Shown: positions 18,109-26,503, counted from the first letter of the stretch. The stretch: DNA of 41,754 bases from Chryseobacterium gleum (GCA_945897755.1 CAMDGH010000012.1:1-41754); one strand, 5' to 3'. The notes: generated by a model from the letters alone, not told the origin. Made by a program: numbers and translations.

Positions 18109-19631
18109 TTGGAAATCCGTTTAATATCGTCTCGCTTTTTTTTAATGCTGCTCAGGAATATCCTACAAAAATAGCCATCATTGATAAAGATAAAGAAACG
18201 ACTTTCTCAGAATTTGAAAGGGATATAAAAGATACTGCAAATTATTTCAGGTATAAGGGAATCGAGAAGGGTGATCGTGTATTGATTTTTGTCCCGATGA
18301 GTATTGACTTGTATCGGATTGTTTTGGCGCTTTTTCACATTGGTGCTACTGCAGTATTTTTAGATGAATGGGTAAATGTGAGTAGAATGAAGGCTTGTTG
18401 TGAAGTTGCACAATGTAAAGTGTTTATTGGTTCTTCAAAGGCCCGCGTTTTATCTTTTTTTTTAAGTGGATTAAGAAAGATACCTTTAAATTTAGGTATT
18501 GGGTATTCACTTGTGCCGTTCCAGACTTCTGAATATGAAGATGTGTTTGAATCTGATACAGCATTAATCACATTTACAACAGGAAGTACCGGTGTTCCAA
18601 AGGCAGCAAAAAGAACACATGGCTTTTTAAATGCACAATTTAATGCCTTGTTTGAAAAAATTGAACCTACACCAGACGATATTGTAATGCCAGTATTACC
18701 CATCGTGTTATTGATTAATCTAGGGGTAGGGTGCACTTCTGTGATTCCTGATTTTAATGCGCGAAAACCTGAATCATTGAAACCTGAAAAAATTGTAGCT
18801 CAATTAACGCGTTATGGAGTAAGTCGTATTGTTTCATCTCCATTTTTCATTAAGAGAATGGCTGGATATATCTTAAATACGAAAAGAACTATTCCTACTC
18901 TAAATAAAATAATTACCGGTGGAGCTCCTGTTTTTCCCAGTGAAGCAGGCCTTTATATAAGTGCTTTCCCTGCTCTTAAAATAGAAATTGTTTATGGGTC
19001 AACTGAGGCTGAGCCAATTAGTTCTATCGATGCTCATTTATTATCTAAAGAGTCCCCAAACACCTTGAAAATAGGTTTAAATGTGGGTGTTCCTGATACT
19101 AAAATAAAGTTGAGAATACTGGAAATAGTGACAGGTCCAATTGTGTGTGAAGATGAAGCTTCGTTGGATGGGATGACTCTTTCAAATGGAATTATTGGTG
19201 AAATCATTGTCAGCGGAGCCCATGTGTTGACTGAATATTTTAATAATGAATCAGCACATAAATTAAATAAAATCGTGATTGGTCATACTTGTTGGCATCG
19301 CACCGGAGATAGTGGGTATCTAAATGAGCAAGGTGTCCTTTTTTTAACGGGGAGATGTAGTTCACTTATTTATAGCAATGGCAAGTGTATCGCTCCATTT
19401 ATGTACGAAAATTTTTTCCAATCGATTAATGGGGTTGAAATGGGTACCATTTTAGAAGTAGATAAAAAATTAATCGCTGTGATAGAACTCAAAAAAGGGG
19501 CATTTAAAAAAGACGTTCTTTTCAAAATGAATGGTGCTGATGTTTCTTTTGATGAGGTAAGGTTTTTAACTAAAATACCGAGAGACCCAAGACATAATTC
19601 TAAAATAGATTACGCTAAGATTAAAGTGTGA
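18105..19631 (+). CDS. AMP-forming acyl-activating enzyme, OleC-like
   Basis: A 508-residue ANL-superfamily enzyme that should adenylate a carboxylic acid with ATP. Motifs in order: P-loop TFTTGSTGVPKAAKRTHG (156-173), YGSTEAEPISS (297-307), HRTGDSGYL (398-406), and the C-terminal lysine in RDPRHNSKIDYAKI. The TEAxPISSI and RHNSKI patterns resemble OleC, the beta-lactone synthetase of long-chain olefin biosynthesis, often annotated 'fatty acid CoA ligase family'. No OleA thiolase, OleB or OleD gene is visible here, so an olefin pathway is not supported. It is the last gene of the seven-gene run, overlapping its predecessor by four bases. The substrate is unknown; beta-lactone formation, CoA ligation or adenylate hand-off are all possible. 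Confidence 0.8.
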   Translation: MIGNPFNIVSLFFNAAQEYPTKIAIIDKDKETTFSEFERDIKDTANYFRYKGIEKGDRVLIFVPMSIDLYRIVLALFHIGATAVFLDEWVNVSRMKACCEVAQCKVFIGSSKARVLSFFLSGLRKIPLNLGIGYSLVPFQTSEYEDVFESDTALITFTTGSTGVPKAAKRTHGFLNAQFNALFEKIEPTPDDIVMPVLPIVLLINLGVGCTSVIPDFNARKPESLKPEKIVAQLTRYGVSRIVSSPFFIKRMAGYILNTKRTIPTLNKIITGGAPVFPSEAGLYISAFPALKIEIVYGSTEAEPISSIDAHLLSKESPNTLKIGLNVGVPDTKIKLRILEIVTGPIVCEDEASLDGMTLSNGIIGEIIVSGAHVLTEYFNNESAHKLNKIVIGHTCWHRTGDSGYLNEQGVLFLTGRCSSLIYSNGKCIAPFMYENFFQSINGVEMGTILEVDKKLIAVIELKKGAFKKDVLFKMNGADVSFDEVRFLTKIPRDPRHNSKIDYAKIKV

Positions 19632-19707
19632 TCTAAGAAATAGGCTTAATTAAGAGTGTGTAATTTGGAGGTAATTAGTATTAAACAATTTAATCATATA
19701 ATAGTAT

Positions 19708-19738
19708 ACATATAATTTATTTTCAGTTAATTATATGT
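19708..19738 (+). terminator. Possible terminator hairpin after the seven-gene operon
   Basis: ACATATAATT (19708-19717) and AATTATATGT (19729-19738) form a perfect 10-bp inverted repeat with an 11-base loop, 77 bases after the last stop. It is entirely AT-rich apart from the outer G-C pair and is followed only by GTTT, so termination would be weak. The rest of 19632-19875 shows nothing I can name. Confidence 0.3.
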
Positions 19739-19875
19739 GTTTACATGAATTAAAAGTTTAGTGGTTTTTTTTGATTTTTAAGCTGTGCTGTTTAACCTAA
19801 ATTAGATTTTTTTTACCTGTAAATTTAAAAATAAAGATCCGTTTTTAGAGGGCGATAAGTAAGTATTCGCTTTGT

Positions 19876-20214
19876 TTAGCTGATTGCGGTTATAAAAATA
19901 TAACCGTTTAGAATGAGGAAGAATAAGGCAGGTAAAGAGATCCTGATACTGTCTTTTGACTTTATCCTAACGAGAAGGCCGATTAACATCAGTAATCCAA
20001 GTCCGAGTGCCGATGAAATTAATAAAGGGTTGAATCTTAGTCCTAAAATGAGACCAGTGGCTCCTAAAAATTGAAGTAAGATTGTGATAAGTCCAATTTT
20101 TTCTAATTTAAACCGCTTGAACTCATTTTTCATGTGAGGAGAAGTAAAATAAGAAATACCGTAAGCAATGAATGAAAAGCTAGATAATAAAACGCAACTG
20201 GTTTCTAATGTCAT
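19876..20214 (-). CDS. DoxX-like small membrane protein (second of a tandem pair)
   Basis: A 112-residue protein with four predicted membrane helices and little outside them. The pattern SSFSFIAYGISYFTSPHMKNEFKRF, then QFLGATGLILGL, resembles DoxX-like small membrane proteins, where a short helix after TM1 carries the residues 'EFxRF'. The family has been linked to thiosulfate oxidation and redox stress, but most members have no defined role. It starts six bases after the stop of a paralogue of identical length. It is convergent with the seven-gene operon. Confidence 0.6.
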   Translation of the reverse strand: MTLETSCVLLSSFSFIAYGISYFTSPHMKNEFKRFKLEKIGLITILLQFLGATGLILGLRFNPLLISSALGLGLLMLIGLLVRIKSKDSIRISLPALFFLILNGYIFITAIS

Positions 20215-20220
20215 CTGGAT

Positions 20221-20559
20221 TTAAAGGAATGATCCCAACGCTGTAAAAGCACATAAAATCAAAAGAAAGAATGATGGAAGGTGTTTAGTCAAAGGGTTTT
20301 TAATTTTAATGTGGAATAATTGTGCTGCGATCATGAAAAGACCCATAATAATAGAGGAAATAAAAACGAGGTTTGGGAACCAAATGCCTAAAATGAGTAT
20401 AGTGGATAAGGCGATTTTAATAGCGCCTACCAAGCTTCTAGTTAAGTCGCTTAAATTAAATTGATTGAATTCTTTAACTACATTGTGATTTCTGAATGTC
20501 CACACATAAAATACGGATAATGAGATAATAAGTTGGGCTGAAATAAGATAGATTTCCAT
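20221..20559 (-). CDS. DoxX-like small membrane protein (first of a tandem pair)
   Basis: A 112-residue protein with four hydrophobic helices. VYVWTFRNHNVVKEFNQFNL followed by VGAIKIALSTILILGIW fits the same DoxX-like pattern as its downstream neighbour, and the two probably arose by duplication followed by strong divergence. It precedes that gene by a six-base gap, so they are likely co-transcribed and may form a heteromer. Its upstream neighbour, the phosphate transporter, ends about 95 bases away on the same strand. Function is unknown. Confidence 0.6.
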   Translation of the reverse strand: MEIYLISAQLIISLSVFYVWTFRNHNVVKEFNQFNLSDLTRSLVGAIKIALSTILILGIWFPNLVFISSIIMGLFMIAAQLFHIKIKNPLTKHLPSFFLLILCAFTALGSFL

Positions 20560-20653
20560 TTTAGTGTACTTGTGTTACGTGATTAAAACTTAAACAACAG
20601 ATATCGATAAATGTTTATTCTAAAAATCAGTTGCTATTTTCAAAAGTCAAATA

Positions 20654-22237
20654 TCAAGGCTTAAACAAACAGATTATGTAATAGAAAATTGCAGCAAATA
20701 AACCACTCACAGGGATTGTGAGTATCCAAGCCCAAAGTAGGTTTATTGTTACTCCCCATCTTACAGCACTCAATCGTTTTGTTGCGCCAACTCCTATGAT
20801 AGATCCTGTGATGGTATGTGTTGTTGATACTGGGATACCCATTTGACTTACCGTAAACAATGTTAATGCTCCAGCTGTCTCAGCACAGACACCTTCTAGG
20901 GGAGTTACTTTTGTGATTTTAGAACCCATTGTTTTAACGATTTTCCAACCGCCAAATAAGGTACCAATACCAATCATTAAGTAACAACCGAAGGAAATCC
21001 AAATTGGCATACTATCTGAATTTACTTTTGTCTTGATTTTGTGGCCTTCTTTTAACTTGCCTTTCACAATGAAGTTGTCAAATATACTCGCATTTGAATA
21101 TTTTTCGTTTAACTTTTTTTCATTGAAGATTAGTTCATTTGTGGAAGCATCAAAAATAGCGTCACCATTCGTGTAAATTTGAAGTTTTTCAAGTCCTTCT
21201 TCCGCTTTTTTAAAAGATGGAAATAGAGAAGCTGAAGTGTATTTTTGGTTTGATTTTTTATTTTCAAAAATCACTTCTTTTGTTTTAGTATCGATGATTT
21301 TATCTCCGTCTACATGATACTTAACAGAATCCATTTTACCAATTTCAGGCTTGAATTTTCTCTTCTTACCATCTTTGTATTTGTATTCAACTTGCATTAA
21401 TTCAGAGATTTGAAATTGTTTTGAGATCGGCTCGGATAATTTGTTGTCTCGTCCCATATTTCCGTATACCATTAGGGCCGCACATATTATACCCATCACT
21501 TTTTGAGAATCTGCACCTCCATGTCCTAAAGAGAACGCTGCGGAAGAAAGTAATTGTAATTTTTTGTACATATTAGATTCTTTCAATGCTGTTTGGCGTT
21601 TTCCATGAACAATCATGTAATAGAGGTAAGCAAGAATAAAAACCAATAACATAATCAATACAATGTACATCATAATCGGCTTCATGTCCATGTATTCTAC
21701 CATGTAGTTCATTAGCAGGTATATGCCAAAACAACCAGCTAAAATGACAAAAAACTTTAACACAAAACGTCTACTCATAGTAACCATAGCGATTATAAAA
21801 GCAATAATACCTCCAATAAATGGAGCTAAGAAAATAAATAGAATTACAGGAATAATCTCATCAAGAGCGACAACATCAATGCCAGCGTGAGCAATTGCTG
21901 CTCCAGCAAAACCACCTATTAAGGTGTGGGATGACGATGATGGAATACCTAACCACCATGTAAATAAATTCCAAGTTGTAGCAGCTAATAAACCAGCTAA
22001 AATCACCCACAAATCAATGGCTCCACTATCAACCGTTTTTGCCACTGTGTTACCCACACTCATATCGAAAATCCAGAATGCAAGTACATTAAATGCTGCT
22101 GCCCAAATGACAGCTTGAAAAGGAGTCAACACTTTTGTAGAAACAACCGTTGCAATAGAGTTAGCAGCATCGTGAAAACCATTCACTAAATCAAAAATTA
22201 GTGCGATGACAATAACAATAATTAGTAAAGTAAACAT
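20654..22237 (-). CDS. PiT-family inorganic phosphate transporter with a soluble central insert
   Basis: A 527-residue low-affinity phosphate/cation symporter of the inner membrane. The two inverted PiT signatures are present: GFHDAANSIATVVST (residues 20-34) with GIPSSSSHTLIGG in the first half, and GHGGADSQKVMG plus GIPVSTTHTITGS in the second. Between the halves, about residues 265-408, sits a soluble insert rich in charged residues and containing an internal two-fold repeat (KEVIFENKKSNQKYTSAS versus NELIFNEKKLNEKYSNAS). The gene lies 35 bases after a DUF47/PhoU-like gene, the usual partner of PiT transporters. It is probably transcribed from the promoter ahead of that gene. Confidence 0.9.
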   Translation of the reverse strand: MFTLLIIVIVIALIFDLVNGFHDAANSIATVVSTKVLTPFQAVIWAAAFNVLAFWIFDMSVGNTVAKTVDSGAIDLWVILAGLLAATTWNLFTWWLGIPSSSSHTLIGGFAGAAIAHAGIDVVALDEIIPVILFIFLAPFIGGIIAFIIAMVTMSRRFVLKFFVILAGCFGIYLLMNYMVEYMDMKPIMMYIVLIMLLVFILAYLYYMIVHGKRQTALKESNMYKKLQLLSSAAFSLGHGGADSQKVMGIICAALMVYGNMGRDNKLSEPISKQFQISELMQVEYKYKDGKKRKFKPEIGKMDSVKYHVDGDKIIDTKTKEVIFENKKSNQKYTSASLFPSFKKAEEGLEKLQIYTNGDAIFDASTNELIFNEKKLNEKYSNASIFDNFIVKGKLKEGHKIKTKVNSDSMPIWISFGCYLMIGIGTLFGGWKIVKTMGSKITKVTPLEGVCAETAGALTLFTVSQMGIPVSTTHTITGSIIGVGATKRLSAVRWGVTINLLWAWILTIPVSGLFAAIFYYIICLFKP

Positions 22238-22272
22238 ATAAACGAAGGGATTAAAATGTATATACGGATAGA

Positions 22273-22914
22273 TTAAGCATACTTAACTACAATTGACTCC
22301 ATTACTTTACCAGCATCTTCACATTTGTCACTAACCTCTTCCATTAATTGATAAATTTCCCTCTTTTTAATCAATGTTTTAACGTCTGCCTCATTTTCAA
22401 ATAAATTTTCTATACTCATATCAAAAATGTCATCTACTTGATTTTCAATCCCATTTATTTTGATAACACACTCAACCACTTTTTGAATGTTTTTCAAGTT
22501 GCGTAATTCAATGACTGCACTATTTACAGAAAGAACACATTCTTTGATTGCATCAGCCATTTTTTTGATTCCTTGATCATTCGTAGGCTCTATTTTATGA
22601 AAATTAATTTTTTTACCAGCGACATAAATGTAGTCTGCAATGTCATCTAAAGCAGTCGCTAAGCTATGGATATCTTCTCTATCAAAAGGAGTAATAAAGT
22701 TTTTACCCAATTCTACAAAAATTGTATGTGTTAATTTATCATTTTGGTTTTCTAAATCTTTCATTTCTTTAATTACAACTGATCTTTTATTAAAATCAGG
22801 TTCATTAACTAGTTCAACAAGCTTAGCGGATAAAGATTCAAGAGTTGCACTGACATTTTCGAAAAGTGAAAAAAACACTTTGTCTTTCGGTAAAAAGAAT
22901 TTTAAAATGGACAT
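22273..22914 (-). CDS. DUF47 family PhoU-like phosphate transport regulator
   Basis: The track begins at a TTG (22944), but the ATG at 22914 (MSILKFFLPKDKVFFSLFE) is the natural start, giving 213 residues. The opening PKDxxFFxLFE and the helical, charge-rich body are typical of DUF47 (TIGR00153), relatives of PhoU that partner PiT phosphate transporters. It contains repeated segments with acidic metal-binding type residues (EMKDLENQND, DREDIHSLATALDDIADYIY), as in PhoU bundles. Its cytoplasmic role is presumably to restrain or tune phosphate uptake. It is followed at 35 bases by the transporter and preceded by a Pho-box-like tandem repeat. Confidence 0.85.
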   Translation of the reverse strand: MSILKFFLPKDKVFFSLFENVSATLESLSAKLVELVNEPDFNKRSVVIKEMKDLENQNDKLTHTIFVELGKNFITPFDREDIHSLATALDDIADYIYVAGKKINFHKIEPTNDQGIKKMADAIKECVLSVNSAVIELRNLKNIQKVVECVIKINGIENQVDDIFDMSIENLFENEADVKTLIKKREIYQLMEEVSDKCEDAGKVMESIVVKYA

Positions 22915-23288
22915 AAATTTTTTATTGTTTAAATAGGTGCTCAAATTTAACTTAATTTTAACTTAAATTGAGTATTGTTTTAGCTTCTTAATGAAAACAT
23001 AATCTTTTTTAGTGAAATCAATCATTATTTTAAAAATGATATTAAGCTGAAATAAGTTGCCGTATTTTTTCACAGCAACTTTAAGAATTAAATAAATTTT
23101 AAGTCATATTTATTTTCTGGAAATGCTATTTATTAATAAATCAGCAATTAAAATTGTAAGAATTGATAGTAATTTAAGTTAAAATAGCGATCAATTGAGA
23201 TTTAAGTATTAGACATCTGAAAAGGATGAATAATTATATTTCCACCTACTATACTTGCTATTTGAAAGAAAATAGATTAAAAAAGCTA
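22915..23288. other. Intergenic region with the pit promoter and a 15-bp inverted repeat
   Basis: No gene is visible. It contains the Pho-box-like repeat listed separately, and a perfect inverted pair ATTTTAACTTAAATT (22955-22969) / AATTTAAGTTAAAAT (23171-23185) separated by 201 bases. The pair brings a third copy of the same motif, in opposite orientation, into this region. The rest is AT-rich with nothing I can name. Confidence 0.4.
22942..22969 (-). promoter_or_regulatory. Candidate Pho-box-like tandem repeat and promoter of the DUF47-pit operon
   Basis: Read on the minus strand, TTAAGTTAAA occurs twice with an 11-base period (22957-22966 and 22946-22955), the geometry of PhoB boxes. The downstream copy runs into TAAATTTG (22949-22942), a match to the Bacteroidota -7 box TAnnTTTG. 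No TTG -33 element is present, so an activator is plausible. The ATG is 28 bases after the -7 box. Confidence 0.45.
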
Positions 23289-23531
23289 CTATTTTATACT
23301 TTTGTGGGCTCCATCGCAAAATCCAGGATTAGCAGTCTGTTTACAATTACAAAGGTAAACTGTTTTAGATTCTTCTACTTCAAAAATAGTAGGTGCAAAG
23401 GATGATCCTTTATGGGCTCCATCGCAAAAGGGTTGCTTAGAGGAGTTTCCACAAGAACACCATGCATATTTTTTTCCTGATTCAAGTTCAACAGCGATTG
23501 GTGTTGTGCCTGCAATAGTTGGTTTTTCCAT
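23289..23531 (-). CDS. Double CDGSH iron-sulfur domain protein
   Basis: An 80-residue protein made almost wholly of two CDGSH-type (mitoNEET-like) zinc-finger-like domains. Each has the C-x-C ... CDGAH ligand set for a 2Fe-2S cluster bound by three Cys and one His: CSCGNSSKQPFCDGAH at about 33-48 and CNCKQTANPGFCDGAH at about 61-76. The tandem arrangement in one short chain is common in bacteria. Roles proposed for the family are redox sensing and iron or cluster handling. It is monocistronic as far as can be seen, with gaps of over 200 bases on either side. Confidence 0.9.
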   Translation of the reverse strand: MEKPTIAGTTPIAVELESGKKYAWCSCGNSSKQPFCDGAHKGSSFAPTIFEVEESKTVYLCNCKQTANPGFCDGAHKSIK

Positions 23532-23747
23532 TTTAGTTTAGTTTAAAATTAAAATTAGCAAATTATTTTGATTCCAACTATATTAATTTTTATTGGCAAT
23601 GTTTTGATTCACTAAAAATAACCATGGTTTTGTTATTTAGCTCTTCATCAAAAGTCACTTTAAAAAAAAATAAAATACGCATTAAGATTGGGTAAACCCA
23701 CTATGTCAATTTTTAATAATCCTTCATTTTTCTATTGAAAATGCAGC

Positions 23748-25451
23748 TTACAGTTTCATTGTTCGAACGACCTCTCCATTAACGATAAGCTTATAGTAAT
23801 ATTCAGGATCAGTATACACGGAAGAGTCAAATGCAAATTTCATATTCACATTTCCAATTTTGGATTTTTCATCATAAAACAATTCACGCACCAAAATACC
23901 TTCTTTATTAAACATAGCGATCATTGTTTCAGAAGTCTCTGTAAATTCAAAGTCAAAACTGCCTTCTGTTTTTTGCTTAAAGGTCTCTTGATTGTAATTA
24001 ATTAAACTTGGATCAACAGTTTTGTATATATCTTGATTTAACTCGTAGAGATTATTTTCTAATTTTTTTAGCTTTAATTCTTCTTTTGAGATTTCATTTA
24101 TTCCATAAAACGTTAATGTTTTAACAAACTCTTTCAACTTATTTTGAGAGAGTTCATTAATTCCTGATATAAGGTCAATTTGTTTATGATCTGATAATAC
24201 CCAAATTGCCTCTTGACCAAGAGGATTATGGTAATTGTTTTTTTCAATAAATCGAGCTAAAGTAATCATGTTTTCATTTGCGATTGGTCCAAGGGTATAT
24301 TTTACATCAGCTCGAGGAGAAGGTTTAGATGATTGAATACACATTGCATTTAAATCAATTTTTTCTGACTCCATAGGACGTATTTGAAGCAGTTTTTTTT
24401 GTGTTACAATTAAATTTTGGGTACAGTTTTTTTCAGATAAAAATGTTCTTCCAGCTTCAATCATTACTTGAATAGAAGTGTTTGTAATGTTTTGAATATT
24501 TACTTCTAACGGTTTAAGATAATGAGTTGAATTAGCTGATCCATTGCAAGATATTTTTATTTTATTTTGAGATAATGCTTTTTCTAATGACAAATAGTGA
24601 TTGAGGTCTATTTCATAATTAGAAAGAATAGTGTATTCATTTATGTTGGAACTTCGGAGCTTATTGTAAAGTGAAAACTTTTCGTTTTTCTTTGCCTTTT
24701 CTAGTTTAATCTCATCGTTTATTTTTAATCTTTCTTCTTCTAGAACCTTTATTTTTCGCTTTCTTTTTTCTTCCTCTTCTTCAAGAAAAACTGTTCCTAG
24801 ATAGCTGATCATCATTTTTTTACGATCTAACTTTTCATTTTTATTTACAAATACAGATGTGAATTCTGGATTTCTTTTAAAACTTAGTTTGTAAAAAGTT
24901 CCTTTTTGAATGTTTATTGAGGCTATGCCTGAAGCATTTGTTTTTCCTTTGAGAATATCACCGCCAGATTTTGGTTTTAATGTGAATTCTTCTCCAATTA
25001 AAGGTTGGCGGTTTAAATTTTCAATTAAAATATCTACTATAATGGTTGGAATTATAGCTTGAATTAGGGAATTGTTATTGTCTGAAATGAGTTTTTCATT
25101 GTATTTTAGAATTTCATTATCATAGGTAATTTTTTTTCGAATTGATTTGTATTTTTTATCAAGTAAGGTGAAATTGTCAATAAATTCTTCATTTACATAT
25201 AAGCGGTATGAGTCATTACAGGGTAAATTAATTTCAGCGTTGCCTTTCGTATCCGTATATATAGCATACCTTTTTTTTGAAGAGGAAGTAATTTCAATTA
25301 ATACTTTTTCTATTGGCGATTTATCTGGTTTAACAACATTCAAGTTAACAATTGCGTTTTTTGAATTCGTTTGAAGGTGAACATTTCCGAATGGGATTAG
25401 AAGTATGAGCAGAAAAGACACTCTAAAAACTCCTTTCGTATCAGCTTTCAT
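23748..25451 (-). CDS. Secreted protein of unknown function with carboxypeptidase-regulatory-like Ig domains and a coiled coil
   Basis: A 567-residue protein that I cannot assign to a named family. It has an N-terminal signal-like segment (VSFLLILLIPFGNVHL). Two Ig-like or CarboxypepD_reg-like beta regions follow, at about 33-110 (VNLNVVKPDKSPIEKVLIEI) and 135-215 (VDILIENLNRQPLIGEEF, KTNASGIASINIQKG). A highly charged probable coiled coil spans about 222-265 (EEEEEKRKRKIKVLEEE). The last 300 residues include three or four cysteines and end in a beta-rich tail (SSVYTDPEYYYKLIVNGE). There is no lipobox and no obvious T9SS sorting domain. It is monocistronic, with long AT-rich gaps on both sides. 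Confidence 0.6.
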   Translation of the reverse strand: MKADTKGVFRVSFLLILLIPFGNVHLQTNSKNAIVNLNVVKPDKSPIEKVLIEITSSSKKRYAIYTDTKGNAEINLPCNDSYRLYVNEEFIDNFTLLDKKYKSIRKKITYDNEILKYNEKLISDNNNSLIQAIIPTIIVDILIENLNRQPLIGEEFTLKPKSGGDILKGKTNASGIASINIQKGTFYKLSFKRNPEFTSVFVNKNEKLDRKKMMISYLGTVFLEEEEEKRKRKIKVLEEERLKINDEIKLEKAKKNEKFSLYNKLRSSNINEYTILSNYEIDLNHYLSLEKALSQNKIKISCNGSANSTHYLKPLEVNIQNITNTSIQVMIEAGRTFLSEKNCTQNLIVTQKKLLQIRPMESEKIDLNAMCIQSSKPSPRADVKYTLGPIANENMITLARFIEKNNYHNPLGQEAIWVLSDHKQIDLISGINELSQNKLKEFVKTLTFYGINEISKEELKLKKLENNLYELNQDIYKTVDPSLINYNQETFKQKTEGSFDFEFTETSETMIAMFNKEGILVRELFYDEKSKIGNVNMKFAFDSSVYTDPEYYYKLIVNGEVVRTMKL

Positions 25452-25798
25452 AATAAGTTAGATTTAATGGGTTAGTTAGCTTGATGATTACTTAAAATTA
25501 AACGCTGTTTTTTACAATATAGTATATCTTTTATTCATTTAGTCATACCTGATTATTCTATTATTAGATTAAAGGGTATTCCTGAATAGGTTTTTTTGAG
25601 AAAAACAGGGTATTTATTTCAAGGCATAAATCAGTTCAATACCGATACCGGATTTAAATTAAAGCTTAATGAAATAAGACCTTAATTGGGATTTTTATTA
25701 GTTCTGGTATAAAATACTAAATAGCGTATTTTCTTTTATTAGTGAACAGGTAAAAAAAGCTTTCAATTTTTCAAAGTGCCTATTATTTTACGTTAGGA
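25452..25798. other. Intergenic region, no gene visible
   Basis: It lies between the 3' end of the glycan operon and the unknown secreted gene, both on the minus strand. A 7-bp inverted repeat AAAATAC/GTATTTT (25711-25717, 25726-25732) could be a weak terminator for the upstream operon. Nothing else was recognised. Confidence 0.4.
25711..25732 (-). terminator. Weak candidate terminator of the glycan operon
   Basis: AAAATAC (25711-25717) pairs with GTATTTT (25726-25732) around an eight-base loop, about 70 bases after the methyltransferase stop on the minus strand. The arm ends in TTTT, but the stem has a single G-C pair per arm, so support is weak. Confidence 0.28.
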
Positions 25799-26503
25799 TC
25801 AATCATTGTTTAAGAACCAAAATGAAGTGTCTGTGAGGCCATTAGTTGTTGTGTACATTGGATATTTATTCATAAATTCAAAAACAATTTTATAATGGTC
25901 ACGTTCACTGTTGTCTAAAATAACGATTCCGTTTTTCTTCATTTTTGGGAGTGCATAATACAAGCATTCCGGACGTGCTCTTCCATCAACTAAAACAAAA
26001 TCAAGTGAATTATCAGGAATAGAATCAACAGTCATATAATAATTAAAATAATCTCTTCGCACATTAAAATTTAAATCAGATTCCATTTTAATGGGTGTTT
26101 CAAGATGTGAATTTTCATCATTTTGAAGAATCAAACGGTAATCAATATTAGAAATCCCCTCATATTCAAATCGTTTAGAAATCTTATCGAACCATTCTTT
26201 GTTGTGTTCTATGGAAATTAGATGTTTTACTTTAGGCGCAGTAAATAATGTACTTATACCAGATCCAAATTCTAATCCATTCATCTCTTTATTGAGGTAT
26301 TTTTTCAAAAACCGAACACTCGAAGGAGATAGCCATGGACAGGGGTTATTAAATTTTCTAAAAAAATAATACCTTGTTTTTAGTATCGGTCGCAAAAAAC
26401 GATAAGCCAAATAGCCACTTTGGCTCGATGAACGTAAATAGCTTTTTTTAACAGCAAAAAAGGTTGATTCACATTGTTTAAGTTGGTCTAATCTATTATC
26501 CAT
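25799..26503 (-). CDS. Class I SAM-dependent methyltransferase
   Basis: A 234-residue protein with a Rossmann methyltransferase core. The AdoMet motif I is GLEFGSGISTLFTAPKV at about residue 75, followed by the acidic ribose-binding strand ISIEHNKEWFDKI. A later DFVLVDGRARPEC (about 170) fits motif IV, and GIVILDNSERDHY fits the post-core strand. It overlaps the preceding glycosyltransferase by eight bases, so it is co-translated with it and probably methylates or otherwise finishes the same glycan. The substrate is not known. Confidence 0.75.
   Translation of the reverse strand: MDNRLDQLKQCESTFFAVKKSYLRSSSQSGYLAYRFLRPILKTRYYFFRKFNNPCPWLSPSSVRFLKKYLNKEMNGLEFGSGISTLFTAPKVKHLISIEHNKEWFDKISKRFEYEGISNIDYRLILQNDENSHLETPIKMESDLNFNVRRDYFNYYMTVDSIPDNSLDFVLVDGRARPECLYYALPKMKKNGIVILDNSERDHYKIVFEFMNKYPMYTTTNGLTDTSFWFLNND

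Noticed and set aside
18335-18736. 133-residue minus-strand ORF opposite the OleC-like gene.
   Set aside because: It lies wholly inside a gene with complete ANL motifs and shows no family features; the other antisense track ORFs were rejected for the same reason.
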